Shown piece after piece: positions 1-10,878 of a stretch of DNA of 64,000 nucleotides. Within the stretch, counting starts at the first letter, position 1, and each line of letters opens with the position of its first letter. The position numbers and the translations under genes are program-made. The notes below the pieces were generated by a model. The model searched no databases. It worked only from the letters and a program-made list of their open reading frames with translations, and had not been told where the DNA came from. The stretch is from Jimgerdemannia flammicorona (lineage: Eukaryota; Mucoromycota; Endogonomycetes; Endogonales; Endogonaceae). The stretch is from positions 1-64,000 of the forward strand of contig RBNI01000001.1 of assembly GCA_003990745.1 (NCBI GenBank), written 5' to 3'.

Positions 1-30
<30 letters not shown>
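1..30 (+). other. Poly(A) tract, tail of an upstream retro-insertion
   Basis: Thirty A residues sit directly before gag sequence of gypsy A1. In sister copies A2 and A3 the same gag position has ordinary coding sequence and no A-run. The window therefore probably opens in the 3' tail of a LINE, SINE or mRNA retrocopy inserted upstream in the same gag gene. The body of the insert lies outside the window. Confidence 0.6.
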
Positions 31-32
<2 letters not shown>

Positions 33-494
33 AGATATCCTGGTCAAAGCCCTATAAGGACTCCTTCAAGGACAAGAGAGATCTGAAGAAAGAAGGCCAG
101 CCAAAGAAAGAAAGAAGGATAGAAGTGAAATTCAAGACCTTAGCTCCAAGTTGGACTAATTGGTTGAACAGATTGAAAAACTCACCATATATGAAAATAA
201 GAGTTATCAAGACAACAGAGGATACCCACCACAAAGGAGCCAAGGTTATCCACTAAGAGATAATAGGAACTACCAGCAAGAAGAAAAAAGATACCCTATC
301 TGAGACAGAGCCTAAGTCTAATGCTTCTACTGTGGACAATTCAGACACTATGCCACCAAATGTAACAACAAAAGAAGTGAATGAAGGGACTCAGAACCAC
401 CAAACCAAAGGAATGAAACCCAGTACAAGAAGACTGAAGCCCATCCTGTAAAGATTTTGAAGAAGAAAGTAACAGTGAAGACTATAGTGACCTA
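31..494 (+). pseudogene. Gypsy A1 gag, part 1 (with CCHC zinc knuckle)
   Basis: This is the C-terminal part of the nucleocapsid region of a Ty3/gypsy Gag, which would package element RNA in virus-like particles. A CX2CX4HX4C knuckle (CFYCGQFRHYATKC) is encoded at 322-363 with all four ligands intact. The lysine/arginine-rich stretch before it matches the minus-strand copies near 28.4-28.8 kb and 46.4-46.8 kb. Several in-frame stops are present, for example where A2 and A3 read Trp or Gln. The left end is cut by the poly(A) tract at the window edge and the right end by the HP1 retrocopy at 494/495. The frame resumes at 1681. Confidence 0.85.
481..494 (+). repeat. Target-site duplication, left copy (HP1 retrocopy)
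   Basis: ACTATAGTGACCTA here recurs as ACTACAGTGATCTA at 1680-1693, with 2 of 14 differing, both C/T transitions. In A2 and A3 this site occurs once, uninterrupted, which proves the insertion point. Confidence 0.88.
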
Positions 495-602
495 CAGGGA
501 CTGATGTGAGTAAGATACTCATGACGATACCAGTTGTTTGGGCCACAGAAAACACGTCTCACGACACGACAAGTTTGCCTCCATAAAAGAACCTTTTCAC
601 TG

Positions 603-1478
603 ATGACTGAAGCTCAAGTTGAAGCCGAGAAACGTGTTGCAGAAGACGAGGACCACTTACTGCCACCCAAAACCATCATTCATTCCAAGACTGATACTTC
701 TACCGAGGAGCAAGGCTTATTTGTCAAAAAATGTACTAAAATAGCCACGGAGGAAGAGAATGCCAATGGTGATGCCGAAGACAATGCTGATCAGGAGGAG
801 CAGGAGGACGAAGCTGCAGAAGACGAGTATGAAGTGGAGAAAATCCTTAAACACAGACACATGAAAAAGGGGCCTATCTAATACTTTTTGAAATGGAAGG
901 GTTATACGGATGCCTGGAACACTTCAGAGGATGAGGACCATGTCGCAGTGGAGGAGCTTCTTGCTGAATACTGGGAATCCCTCGGTGGCAAGGAAACAGC
1001 ATTGGCAAAGAGCAAGCCTGAACCCAAAATCGCGAAAACCCCCAAAACCCCCAAGGCTGATAAGAATCCTGCTCCGGTGCCCGCAACTGCAAGTTTCCCG
1101 ATCAGATACGCTAAACGAGTTACAAAAGCACCATCACCGACTCCTGCCTCCTCTAAGAAAAAAAGGAGGGTGGAAGGCAAAACTAATGATGGAGTAACGG
1201 CAGTGGCGGCTCTTAACGAAGTGAATGGCACAGAGGACAACGATCACCCAGAGGTCATTTTGGATGGGAGCTATCCACCCCTAGGCACTGACTGGGCAAC
1301 AGAGGTTGATTATGTGGAATCGGTGGAGAATGACGATGAAGGTGTATTGCGAGTTTATCTTCGATGGAAAAATGGCAACATGACACTCAATAAGGCCAGG
1401 GATGTCTACAAGAAATGTCCGCAGCAGTTGATCAACTTCTACGAATGGCACCTGAAATTCAAAGATGCGAGTAACTAA
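603..1478 (+). pseudogene. HP1/Swi6-like chromodomain and chromoshadow protein, one nonsense codon
   Basis: HP1 proteins read H3K9 methylation through a chromodomain and dimerise through a chromoshadow domain in silent chromatin. The start at 603 gives MTEAQVEAEK. The 291-residue frame has an acidic N-terminus and a chromodomain at about residues 74-130, with YEVEKILKHR and FLKWKGY supplying the expected aromatic-cage positions. The hinge carries a KKKRRV nuclear localisation signal. The chromoshadow domain lies at about 225-290 (RVYLRWKNG, KCPQQLINFYEWHL). One TAA at 879-881 interrupts the chromodomain, consistent with a CAA-to-TAA change. The conserved Trp of the usual NTW motif reads Ser. 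Apart from these the copy is open, so either the stop or the lack of a promoter makes it a pseudogene. Confidence 0.85.
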
Positions 1479-1567
1479 AATTCTGCACCCCTGCCCTTTA
1501 AATAGATTGGTTGGCGGTGGTGTTGGATTACTATTTTGATTGGACTGTATAAATTGATGACGTGGTG

Positions 1568-1573
1568 AATAAA
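1568..1573 (+). promoter_or_regulatory. Polyadenylation signal AATAAA of the HP1 retrocopy
   Basis: AATAAA lies 22 nt before the A-tract that starts at 1595, the normal spacing for cleavage and polyadenylation. It marks the true mRNA 3' end of the retrocopied transcript. Confidence 0.75.
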
Positions 1574-1594
1574 ATTTCGAGACTTTCTTCCATG

Positions 1595-1628
<34 letters not shown>

Positions 1629-1641
1629 AAAAAAAGAAAAA

Positions 1642-1679
<38 letters not shown>
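1595..1679 (+). other. Poly(A) tail of the HP1 retrocopy
   Basis: About 85 nt, nearly all A with a few scattered C and G bases, run straight into the right target-site duplication (1680-1693). The length and purity support a recent insertion. Confidence 0.85.
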
Positions 1680-1682
<3 letters not shown>

Positions 1683-1693
1683 ACAGTGATCTA
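1680..1693 (+). repeat. Target-site duplication, right copy (HP1 retrocopy)
   Basis: ACTACAGTGATCTA matches 481-494 at 12 of 14 positions. Gypsy A1 gag coding sequence resumes inside it. Confidence 0.85.
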
Positions 1694-2226
1694 GACTTGT
1701 ACCCAGCCAAAGTCAGCACCCAAAAAACAGTCTACCCAGTAGAGAAAAGGAAGAGACCTATTGGAAGACCATCTAGAAATATCAGCAGAAGAATCATCTA
1801 AGAAGAAGACAAAGAACATGAAGAGGAGCAGATAGAAACACCTCTCCAAACTCTCTCACCCTTTGATCCTAAAACAAATGAGCTCTCTTTAGAGGATAAA
1901 GAAATAGAATAAAAAGAATGGGAACCTGCTGCCCCAAAGCTCAAGAAGAAGTATATCCCAAAGATCATACCCAGAGACATCTATAATGAAGCCTGGCAAA
2001 AGATTCAAGAAGTCTAGATGTCTCCTGTAGTTTCTGTAACTAATACCAGCTGGAGTCTGAAACAAATTGCTGAGGACTACAAAGTCTAGCACTGGCTGAG
2101 TTCTCATTCCACAGCAAGAGCTAGCTCACACACCTATCCAAGCTGTAGAGAGATATATCAGCATCTATCTATATAGAGATTTTGGAGGACAAAAGACAAA
2201 AATCCTCATAGATACAGGAGTAGCTA
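1681..2226 (+). pseudogene. Gypsy A1 gag-protease junction, part 2
   Basis: The frame interrupted by the HP1 retrocopy continues here. A basic stretch (EKRKRPIGRPSRNISRRI) and an acidic linker lead into the retropepsin core. KILIDTGVA with the catalytic DTG triad is encoded at 2211-2219. Retropepsin cleaves the Gag-Pol polyprotein. Several TAG stops occur where A3 reads Trp or Gln. The protease is then cut 8 bp after the DTG by the Tc1 element at 2227. Order and sequence agree with A3 near 45.75 kb. Confidence 0.82.
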
Positions 2227-2439
2227 CAGTGAGGGACAAAAGTGATCAAATGTTATCTTATTATTATTATTTCATTTTATTATAGCTTAAATATGAGTTC
2301 TATTAAATTCATATTATAACCAATAATTTAGTAACCCTAGAACTTCCAAAAAATATTAGTTTTAATTTATTTTATTAATTATAAATAAAAGTTTATGGCA
2401 TTTAAAGTAAGATTACTGATTTGATCACTTTTGTCCCTG
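2227..2439 (+). repeat. Tc1 left terminal inverted repeat, itself palindromic
   Basis: This matches the inverse of 3617-3830 at roughly nine of ten positions. Its outer end (GGGACAAAAGTGATCAAAT) is repeated in inverse orientation at its inner end (about 2420-2439). The arm alone therefore looks like a 213-bp MITE with 20-bp ends. Confidence 0.85.
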
Positions 2440-2504
2440 ATGTATTATCATATCCATTTTATTGATAACTTTAATATTTTACATAACTACTCTTGACTTT
2501 GAAT

Positions 2505-3530
2505 ACTGCTGTAATATGTCTCAGCATGCTCTCTACCAATCCAGTACAAATATTATCAGGAACCTCATTTCACTCATCTTTCACCTACTCCCAAAGCACC
2601 TGTATTCCCTTCAGTGCTTCCTTATATATGTTGAGCCTCTTTTTGATATACCACCACAGATGTTCTATAGGATTCAGGTCAGGTGATTACACTGGCCAGT
2701 CTAACAGCAGATCAAATAGCTTTTGAACCATTTCTGTGCCAAACTGGATATATGCTTTGGATTGTTATCTTGCTGGAATAAAATTTTTTTCAGCTGCATC
2801 TTAAAATATTTGATGGATTTCTTCAATTTGTCATCAAGAATACTTTTGTAGAGTTTGCCATCCATTCTACCATCTATTTTGCATGCATATCTGATACTGG
2901 TGAATGACATATAGCCCCAAATCATCACTAAACCATCTCTGAATTTAATGGTACTAGTCATATAGTGGTCTTCAAGTGGTATACTGGGTCTGGATTTCTT
3001 CCACACTCATAGGTGTCTATCAGAGCCAAAGTGGTTGATCTTGGTCTTGTCCAAGAAAATGACATATTTCCAATCATCGACTATCCAATCTTTGTATTTT
3101 TGGGTGAATTCATACTGAGCCTTCTTATGGCATACAAGCAATCTTGGTTTTTTTTGCTTGATGATGGCTTTCATGCTCGCTTTTTTTAGCATTCTATATA
3201 TGGTCTTGGTACTGATGGTTTTCCCAACTTCTTCCATCAGTTTGGCAATCTTGGAGGCAGTTTCGACCTTACCAAAGGTAATTTGGCAAACTACCCATAA
3301 TGAGTCATGAGTGGTAAGTATACACAGGTGGCCATTTTTCGGTTCAATGGTGATATTGGTACAATCCTCCTTCCTTATTTGTGCCACACATCTGTAACTA
3401 ACACCTGTCATCTTGGAAATCTTGTGTATGGATATGCCCAAATGTAGTACATTGATTATGTGATTACAAATGTCAATGGGGAGCCTTCTTATTGTTTTTA
3501 AAATATTTTGAAGGTTGGAATTAATAGAGT
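2505..3530 (-). pseudogene. Tc1-type DDE transposase, decayed
   Basis: Tc1 transposases cut at the TIR ends and reinsert the element at TA. Reading the minus strand, an N-terminal helix-turn-helix (HKISKMTGVSYRCVAQIRK) leads into the catalytic core. The first Asp is in VIFLDKTKINHFG (about 3025-3065), the second in FQQDNNPKH (Asp codon 2767-2769) and the Glu in NPIEHLWW (2663-2665). This gives a DD34E-like spacing across a frameshift. An in-frame TGA at 3007-3009 (from CGA) and a frameshift near 2700-2715 break it. It cannot act on its own but could have been mobilised in trans. Confidence 0.85.
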
Positions 3531-3616
3531 ATATTGATAAGAATAATAGAGAAAAATTTCATAGTAATAGGATAATTATATCTGAACCAACTGCCTGAAG
3601 ATAGCCCAAACAAGAG

Positions 3617-3830
3617 TGGGGGACAAAAGTGATCAAATTAGTGATCCTACTTTAAATGTTATAAACTTTTATTTAAGATTAATAAAATAAATTAAAACTA
3701 ATATTTTTTGAAAGCTCTAGGGTTACTAAATTATTGGTTATAATATGAATTTAATAGAACTTATATTTAAGCTACAATAAAATGAAATAATAGTAATAAA
3801 ATAACATTTGATCACTTTTATCTCTCACTG
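3617..3830 (-). repeat. Tc1 right terminal inverted repeat
   Basis: This is the inverse partner of 2227-2439. It also has the inner inverted copy of the terminal motif (GGGGACAAAAGTGATCAAAT at 3617-3636), so both ends of the transposon have the same foldback design. Confidence 0.85.
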
Positions 3831-6800
3831 TATCTGTGTCATTATCAAATGATTCCTGGGCACCCTCTAATGACCCATTGATGGACCATCCAATCTCAGT
3901 ATCATAGTAACAGATAGAGTCTGAACTCAACCCCTTGGAGAAATATGAAATATTACCATCTCCTTGGGATACATTCAGTTCTCTATTCCAAAAGCTGTTA
4001 TCACTGAAACTGTCATCTATAACATAATCCTTGGCACCAACTGGATGAAGAAAATGAATGCAGTTGTTGATATCAGTTAACAAGTACTCAAGTTTGACTA
4101 CTGAGGCAAGAAGTGCAGAGTTAAGGTAACCAGCTATGAGTAATTAAAGAAGAAGAAGGTTACCATCTAGGAAGAATATACTAGTAGTGAAGAATCTACT
4201 ACAGAAAAGGAAGAAGAATCTGAAGATAGAAATGATCCCAGACTTAATCCCCAAATCAATCTGGTGGATAATAGGTCAGAAGACAATATATAGATCAAGA
4301 ACACTGTCCCCATTACTATTGGAGCCATTGCAGGAGAGATCAAAGAGTACCCTACTGCCTCAAGAGAATCAAGTATCCCAAGCACTCTTCCAAAATTATT
4401 GGGACAAGGAATTTGCCTGGCATAGCTGCCCTAAGTGCAGAATGAAGAAGAAGAAATGCAGACATGTTCCAGAGACATCTGTAGCCAAAGCTGTAGAAGT
4501 ATAAGCAATTTGGGGTCAAGAATCATCTAAGGAAGAGGAAGCTACCAAATAAGAGATTCCTGAACAAGAAGTACCTGAGGAAGAAGAAGCCCCCAAACTC
4601 ATTTCCTAGAATGACCCTCACTAAATACCACCTGAAGATAATGGCCCTTGGAATATGGAAGAAGGACCTAGTATAATCCCCATTATTCTCAAGAAAGAAA
4701 CTTATTAAGAAAGGACTTTTCAGCTAGGAAGATGTCTATACTAAATGGTTTTCCACTCTCTCTGAGACTACTACTATCAGTGCCATCTACTATGTATATC
4801 AGCAAAAAAGACAGAGACCCCAAAGACCAGAGCCCCCAACTATAGTTACCCAGTCAACTACCTTCTAAGAAGTTACCACTAAGTTGTAAAGTTGATTTAG
4901 AGGACAAGGTCTCTTCACCTAAACAGAAGTATACTCCTTATTTACTCTTCTCCCAACTTATGACCAAGATGGGTACTGATTCCTGAGATAATGAGAGATC
5001 AACAACTGGGAATAGCATTTTTGAGCAATGGGATATTGTAACTATGAAAGACAAGACTGCAGATATCAGAAGATTCACCTCAGTCATGATATTGCAATCC
5101 ATACCTTGAAGAGAGGAGATAACAGAGGCCAGATCCAAAAGAGCCAGACCAAGAAGTCTGGAAGAAGGACTCTCCAGATCTATGATTTAGAAGAAGACAT
5201 CCTAGCTCTCATTAGACATACAATCTGCCAAAATAGATAGAAGATGTCACCAACTTTATGGAAGCCCTAGACCCTATAGGAAAAAGAGGAATCAACTATC
5301 TCCAAGACCCCTCTATAGGAGCCAGATGGCCACACCTCAACCTCAGAGCCTGGAGACTTACTGCTAGTGGAGCTTTAGCCCAAGGACAGTCTAAACTCAG
5401 CAAAGATACATATTACCCAGTATGCTCTGCTATATCCAAAGGCCAAACCCCCAACCAAAGTACACCCAGAAGATATAGAGTATAATCTTCACAGTCTGGA
5501 GGATGAATCCATCAAGCCTGGAAGAACATTTATAATCAGAACTAGACTAGCCATATAGCCACTCCAAGGAACTTATATTCAACTGACCTCAAAATCTGGA
5601 CTTGCCAAACAAGGAATAACTGTAAAAGGAGAAACCATTAATTCAGGATATATAGGTAAAATCAAGATCATCCTGTACAATAGTAGTACAGAATGGCACT
5701 AAATCATAAGAGGATAGAAGATTGTCCAAGCAGTCTTCATGAAAGTCAAGATCCTACAATTACAAGAAGTCTCTGAACTAACTGAAGGAACAAGGCAAGC
5801 TAAAGGATTTGGATACTCAGACAAGAAGAAAGTACATCTCCTTCAGATCAATCATCTCAAGAGGAATGTTCTCTAGCAAATATACTACCAATCAGTCAAA
5901 CTGCACAAGAATCTCACCCTGGAGCCTGGAGAACAAACTACCTTTGAAATCTTTGTACCACCCGACCCCAGAAATCTCTTCTTCAAACCCAATGAAGATA
6001 TCCCACACCTAGACATAGAAGGACACACATTTTCTGACAAGATGAATCCAGTACACTCCTGAGCAACCAACCAAAGTTGGGAGACTATCATCTTGCCCAA
6101 GAGAACCATCATAGGACATCTGGTGCCTTTTCTCAACTGAACTCATAGAGAAGTTTTTAAACTAAACTTATCAGGAAATGGCAAAAGGTCTCAGAAGAAA
6201 GAAAAGGTCCCTCTGCAATTCAGGAGACAGTGAAGCCTTCCACCAACATTGAAGAAGAATTGACACCCCAGCAATGGCAACAACTAGTAGAACTCCTCAA
6301 TAAATATCAAGATATCTTCACCACTGATTATGATAACCTGCCATACAATCTATTATATCATTACAGCATAAATATAGAAAAAACAACACCTATCTGGCAG
6401 AAACCCTATAGAATACCCCATCATCTAAAGACATTTGAAAAGGAGTACATTCAAGAACTCTTAGACAATGGAGTCATCCGACTCTCAACTAGCCCCTGGG
6501 CCAGTCCTATACTTATTGTACCAAAGAAAGGAGGATGGAGACTCTGTGTAGATTATAGGAAACTCAATTCAGTTACTAAAAAGAATGTCCTTTGCCCAGA
6601 ATCAATGACCTTCTGGATTAGTTACAAGATACCAGATACTTCAGCAGTATGGACCTTTTTGCAGAATTCTATGAGATCTCTATAGACCCCAAAGACATCC
6701 AAAAGACAGCCTTCCTTGCTCTAGAAAAACTGTTTGAATACCTCTGAATACCCTTTGAACTTTGCAATGCACTCCCCACCTTCTAGAGGATGATGAATTC

Positions 6801-9219
6801 AGTCTATGCCCCCTTGATCTACTACTATCTGATTGTATATATAGATGATTCTAACATCTATTCAGCAAATTTCAAAGAACACCTGCACCACCTAGAAGAA
6901 TTCTTTGAGCTCACTCACCAGAACCACCTGAGACTCAATGCCAAGAAATATTACTTTGGGAAACAGAAACTCAAATTTCTTAGATTCATAGTTTTGAAAG
7001 AAAGAACCCATGCAGACCTAAAGAAAACTGAGAAGATCAACAATTGGCCAGTACTCAAGACCCTGAAGGAAATACTATCATTTCTGATACTAGTATTATA
7101 CTACAGAAGATTTATCAAAGACTTCACCCAAATTGCTACCCCAATCTAAATCCTTCTCAAGAAAGGAGTGTCTTATAAATAGACAGAATTACAAGAGAGA
7201 GCCTTCAAAGAACTCAAGAACTATATGACTATAGCACCAATCCTTGTGTGCCCCAATCTATAAAAGCCATTTATCTTATATACAGATACTTCCAAAGATG
7301 GCCTGAGAGCAGTTCTAGCCCAAAAAGGATTGACTAACAGTACTATGTAATAGCTCATATAAGTCAAGCTACCAATCAGTAGTAGATAAACTATGGTAGC
7401 ACCAAATTGGAATGCCTTGCAGTTATATAAGCAGTTACCCTGTTCAAGCATTATCTTATCAGAAAAAGGTTCACCCTGATAACAGACCATACAGTCCTCA
7501 AATGGCTATTCAACTATAAGGAATCTACTGAAATCTTGGCCTGCTGAATCCTTATTCTCCAGGATTACAAAATTACTATCATCCACAAAGTAGGGAAAAC
7601 CCACAACAATATTGATATACTTTCCCACCAGTCCCAATGAACTAAAAGAAGGGTGTTCTGAGGAACTACACCCTAAAGGAAGTTCCTCAGACCATCAAGG
7701 TATAGGAAGATCTCATCCAAAAAGAACATCAAAAAGCCCACCAAGGATAGGCAAATATAGAGGAAAAGTTACAAACAACACACCAACATTGGCCTAATCT
7801 CAGAACACAAGTCCAGGACATACTCAAGAAATGTGATATCTGCCAAAAACACCAAGAAAGGAAGAACTACCAAGCACCACTACAACCAATCATACTACTA
7901 GACAATATCTTTCAGAGATGGTGAGTAGATATAATTAGACTCCTATCAATTACACTAAGAAGAAACAAATATATTCTTATATTTGTAGAACATCTGACCA
8001 AGTGGCCTGAGGCTTTCCCAATAGAAATCACAGATGCCTTAACCATTGTAAGCCTTCTCTATAGACTTATACTCAGATATGGACCTCCAGAAGAACCTAT
8101 CTCTGACTGAGACACAGAATTCATCAATAATATAATTATAAGTTATACCTGAATTCACAAGATTCACCTCAAATGGACTATATAATACTACACTCAGACC
8201 AATGGTATGACAGAAAGAATGAACCAGACCATTAAAAAAGAACTTGCCCAAGTCAATCTTATCAACTGAGACCTCTGCTTACCTGAGATTTTATGGAAAA
8301 TTTGGAATACCCCTACTGTCTCCATTAAACAAAAGCTATTCAAAATGATGTTTTGCTAAGAAAACCAGAACTGCTGACCATGAGAATCTTGGAGACCTCT
8401 TCAAGAAGATAGAATAGTTATATAATTAAGCCTGAGTTCAGATTATCAAAGCTCAAGAAAGACAAAAGAAGTACTATGACCAGAAGCAGAAGGATTAGGA
8501 GATCAAGATCAGAGATCAAGTACTAGTCTGGAGAAGCATGATTGGGACAAATTTTGCTACCAAACTGGAGCTCAAGTGGGAGGGACCTTATCTTGTATAC
8601 AATATCAGAGGAACTAGTATCTATTTAAGAAGTATGGATGGATGAATCCTGAGAACACCAGTATATATTAATTGCCTCAAGATATATATATCTCTCTATA
8701 TCATAAATCAGAGAGTTAACAACTACCTTCAGACTCTTGCTCTCAGCTTATTTCAATTACTGCCAATTCCCCTACCCTAATTCCAAGAAGTCAATGGGAA
8801 TACCCTCCAGAGAATTCAGATTTATCAAGAGAATCTTGTCCTGGTCAGATGATTGCTACAGGTCTATTAACTTCAGACCCATTATGTAATTAAAGAACAA
8901 TTGTAGAACCTCCCAGTCCCAGAACAAATATATATCAGAAATATCACAGAACTATCAAGGAGAGATGTCACTACTGCAGACAGGCTCTACACCCTTTATA
9001 AATATAACTCTGCAGCCCTGATATAAGTATAATTCTCCTAGCCACCTACCTGAGCATCATCTATACTATCAAAATTCTATTCCCAGAAGAAGAAGAACCC
9101 CTGGAATAGAGTGACCATGGTACAGATAATGAAGATAATGGAACAGGTATTGATGCAGAAGATGCCTATCTATACTGAGATGATGACTAAAGGATAGACC
9201 ATCCTTTAGTGGAGACTGA
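3831..9219 (+). pseudogene. Gypsy A1 pol: protease end, dUTPase, RT, RNase H, integrase
   Basis: The remaining two thirds of the A1 polyprotein are here, broken by dozens of stops. In order: the rest of the retropepsin and a Cys/His-rich linker (3833-5250); a dUTPase-like domain (5478-5822); RT from about 6230 to 7149 with YIDD at 6838-6849; RNase H (about 7240-7560); and integrase with its zinc-binding, DDE and GPY modules (about 7660-8640). A tail of some 190 codons follows, and its TGA stop (9217-9219) abuts the 3' LTR. The RT segment 6230-6685 stays open for 151 codons. Other stretches carry TAG or TAA where A2 or A3 read Gln or Trp. The copy is not functional. Confidence 0.9.
5478..5822 (+). 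other. dUTPase-like domain of gypsy A1
   Basis: The trimeric-type dUTPase motifs are visible in order. A degenerate motif 1 reads EYNL at 5478-5489. It is followed by SGLAKQGI, by INSGYIGKIKIIL (the catalytic Asp position reads Asn) and by a GxKIVQ-like motif 4 with nonsense changes. The C-terminal motif 5 is RQAKGFGYSD, ending at 5822. dUTPase would hydrolyse dUTP to limit uracil in the element's cDNA. This copy lacks the catalytic Asp. It lies between protease and RT. Confidence 0.78.
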
Positions 9220-10553
9220 TGTGACAAACCAAAATATATTACTCAAATTATAACTTAGTTAGATGATGTGAATATATAGCATAGTAACCAGATACAGCAA
9301 CTATTGCTATAGAAAACTGTATAAATAGCCAGACTACCAGATAAGGTATACTTGTGCTGAACTAACATACCTGTGCTGAATCAGTACACCTGTGCTGAAC
9401 CAGCACACCTGTACTAAACCAGCATACTTACTATAGATAGCAATCTATAATTAGCAACATAGTAACTAGATAGCAACCACAATGTATAAAATACTCTAGA
9501 GACAAGAGTGAATAAACTTCAGTCCAAATTCAAAGTAAAAGACAAGTCTGCCTATTATACTTTGAGAGATATGCCTGCCAAAAGTCACTTGATCCAGGAA
9601 GGATTGCAATACTTAGGAGAAATACCCACTCTACAGTCACTGCTAGGAGATTGTGAGCTTTGCTATTTCTACTCCAGTCTACTTTCTGATACAAAGCCTT
9701 AGTTCATTTGCCAGATAAGCCTGAAGATTTGCTACCAAAGTTCAAGGAAGAACTTCACTACTTTTTGAAGAGAAATCCATATTCTCAAAGAGCCTTAAGG
9801 AAACTTGTCATGAGCTAGTCTTCTGATGCAACTTTGCAGTAGAATCAGTCTATGATATAACCCTGCACAAATGAAGCCAGTCTTTGACATAACTTACTAA
9901 GAACTCAAGTTATTGAGTTATTTGCCACTAGTTATTATTCTCAGAGAGCTCACTGATTTAGAAAGAATCCATGACATCTGAGTTATCTGAGTTACCTGAA
10001 TTATCCACATTGTCCAAGTTATTCATCCATTTCCAGTGAGCCAATTCAAAAGAACCCACCACTAGTACTATTTCTAGTAAGCTAATTTAGGAGAATCTGT
10101 GATATTCAAGAAGCCCACTGATTTAGGAGAACCTATACCAAATTAAGTTATCTACCAAATTGCCAGAATATTATGTATAAGGAATCTGCCATACTATACA
10201 AGACCATCATACAGAAATTACATACTTTTGGAGATCATTACCACTCAAGAAGGAAACTGCTAAATTGCCAGAAATCATCATACTACATAGAAATTATCCA
10301 CTATCCAGGAAGGAGACTGCTTATGCCATATATCCATAAATTGCTACTATATCTAGAGAACCATCCTAATAAGAAAATTGATATAAATTGACTATTGTAT
10401 CCAGACTTGACTATTATACTACTAAATACCAATAAGAATACTAGAATCTTAGAACATTTTGTTGCTTTTGACAAAGTAATTGGGGACTCAAGTCAAACTA
10501 CACCAACTCCCCCCAATCTTGTAATTTGCCTCTATTGAGTCAGGTATATTACA
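9220..10553 (+). repeat. 3' LTR of gypsy A1
   Basis: The LTR starts TGTGACAAACC right after the polypurine tract and stop codon, and ends GTATATTACA. It is 1334 bp long. Its U3, R and U5 segments match the inverse of the A2 and A3 LTRs. The 5' LTR lies outside the window, so target duplication cannot be tested. ATAG follows the LTR. Confidence 0.88.
9485..9516 (+). promoter_or_regulatory. LTR TATA box and polyadenylation signal
   Basis: TATAAAATA at 9485-9493 and AATAAA at 9511-9516 mark the U3/R region. The same pair is found in the A2 and A3 LTRs (minus strand). Confidence 0.6.
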
Positions 10554-10878
10554 ATAGAAAGTACAATATATAAACTATAATTTTATGATTTAAACTCAAA
10601 TAACTATAGATATAAACTAATAGATGTTAACAAATTTGTTTTCTTGAAGATATAGCCATATGAACTAAATAGTAAGTATATAGATAGAAATATATAGTAA
10701 TATGAACTAAATACCTATGAACTAAAACTATATTAAATAATATAAACTTGAACAGTACAAATATAAACTAGTAAATATAAACTGAAGTTTTTTTTCCTAA
10801 TAATAAGATGAATATTTTGCTGAGGAGGAAGTGTCTTTATGCTTGTAGGAATCAGATAATAGTGAGGAGTTCCTTGTC
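10554..10878. other. AT-rich stretch without a recognisable gene
   Basis: Over 300 bp of AT-rich sequence lie between the A1 LTR and the family B RNase H. Runs of ATATAAACT recur. It may be the mutated continuation of the family B RNase H, split by the A1 insertion, but I see no alignable motif. Confidence 0.4.

Larger units (their letters stand above)
495..1679 (+). mobile_element. Processed retrocopy of an HP1-like mRNA
   Basis: The unit has a 5' UTR (495-602), an intron-free coding region (603-1478), a 3' UTR with AATAAA at 1568-1573, and a poly(A) tail starting at 1595. A 14-bp target-site duplication flanks it. This is the classic anatomy of an mRNA retroposed by LINE machinery, and a Tad1-like LINE is present in this window at 16-20 kb. 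CG dinucleotides are common here, unlike the depleted gypsy sequence on both sides, which suggests a recent insertion. The parent gene is not in the window. Confidence 0.88.
2227..3830 (-). mobile_element. Tc1/mariner transposon with long inverted ends
   Basis: The 1604-bp element is flanked by TA at 2225-2226 and 3831-3832. Removing it restores alignment of the A1 protease with A3, so the boundaries are exact. The terminal inverted repeats start CAGTGAGGGAC (left) and CAGTGAGAGAT (right, read inward) and extend about 214 bp. A decayed DD34E transposase lies between them on the minus strand. It is nested in gypsy A1 and therefore younger than that copy. Confidence 0.92.

Noticed and set aside
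1562..1801. Lysine-rich open frame over the A-tract
   Set aside because: It is the translation of the retrocopy poly(A) tail and 3' UTR joined to gypsy gag; no gene.
3772..4083. Minus-strand 103-codon frame (and its relatives near 27.4 and 45.4 kb)
   Set aside because: It is the reverse-strand shadow of the gypsy A protease region and recurs only because the element recurs.
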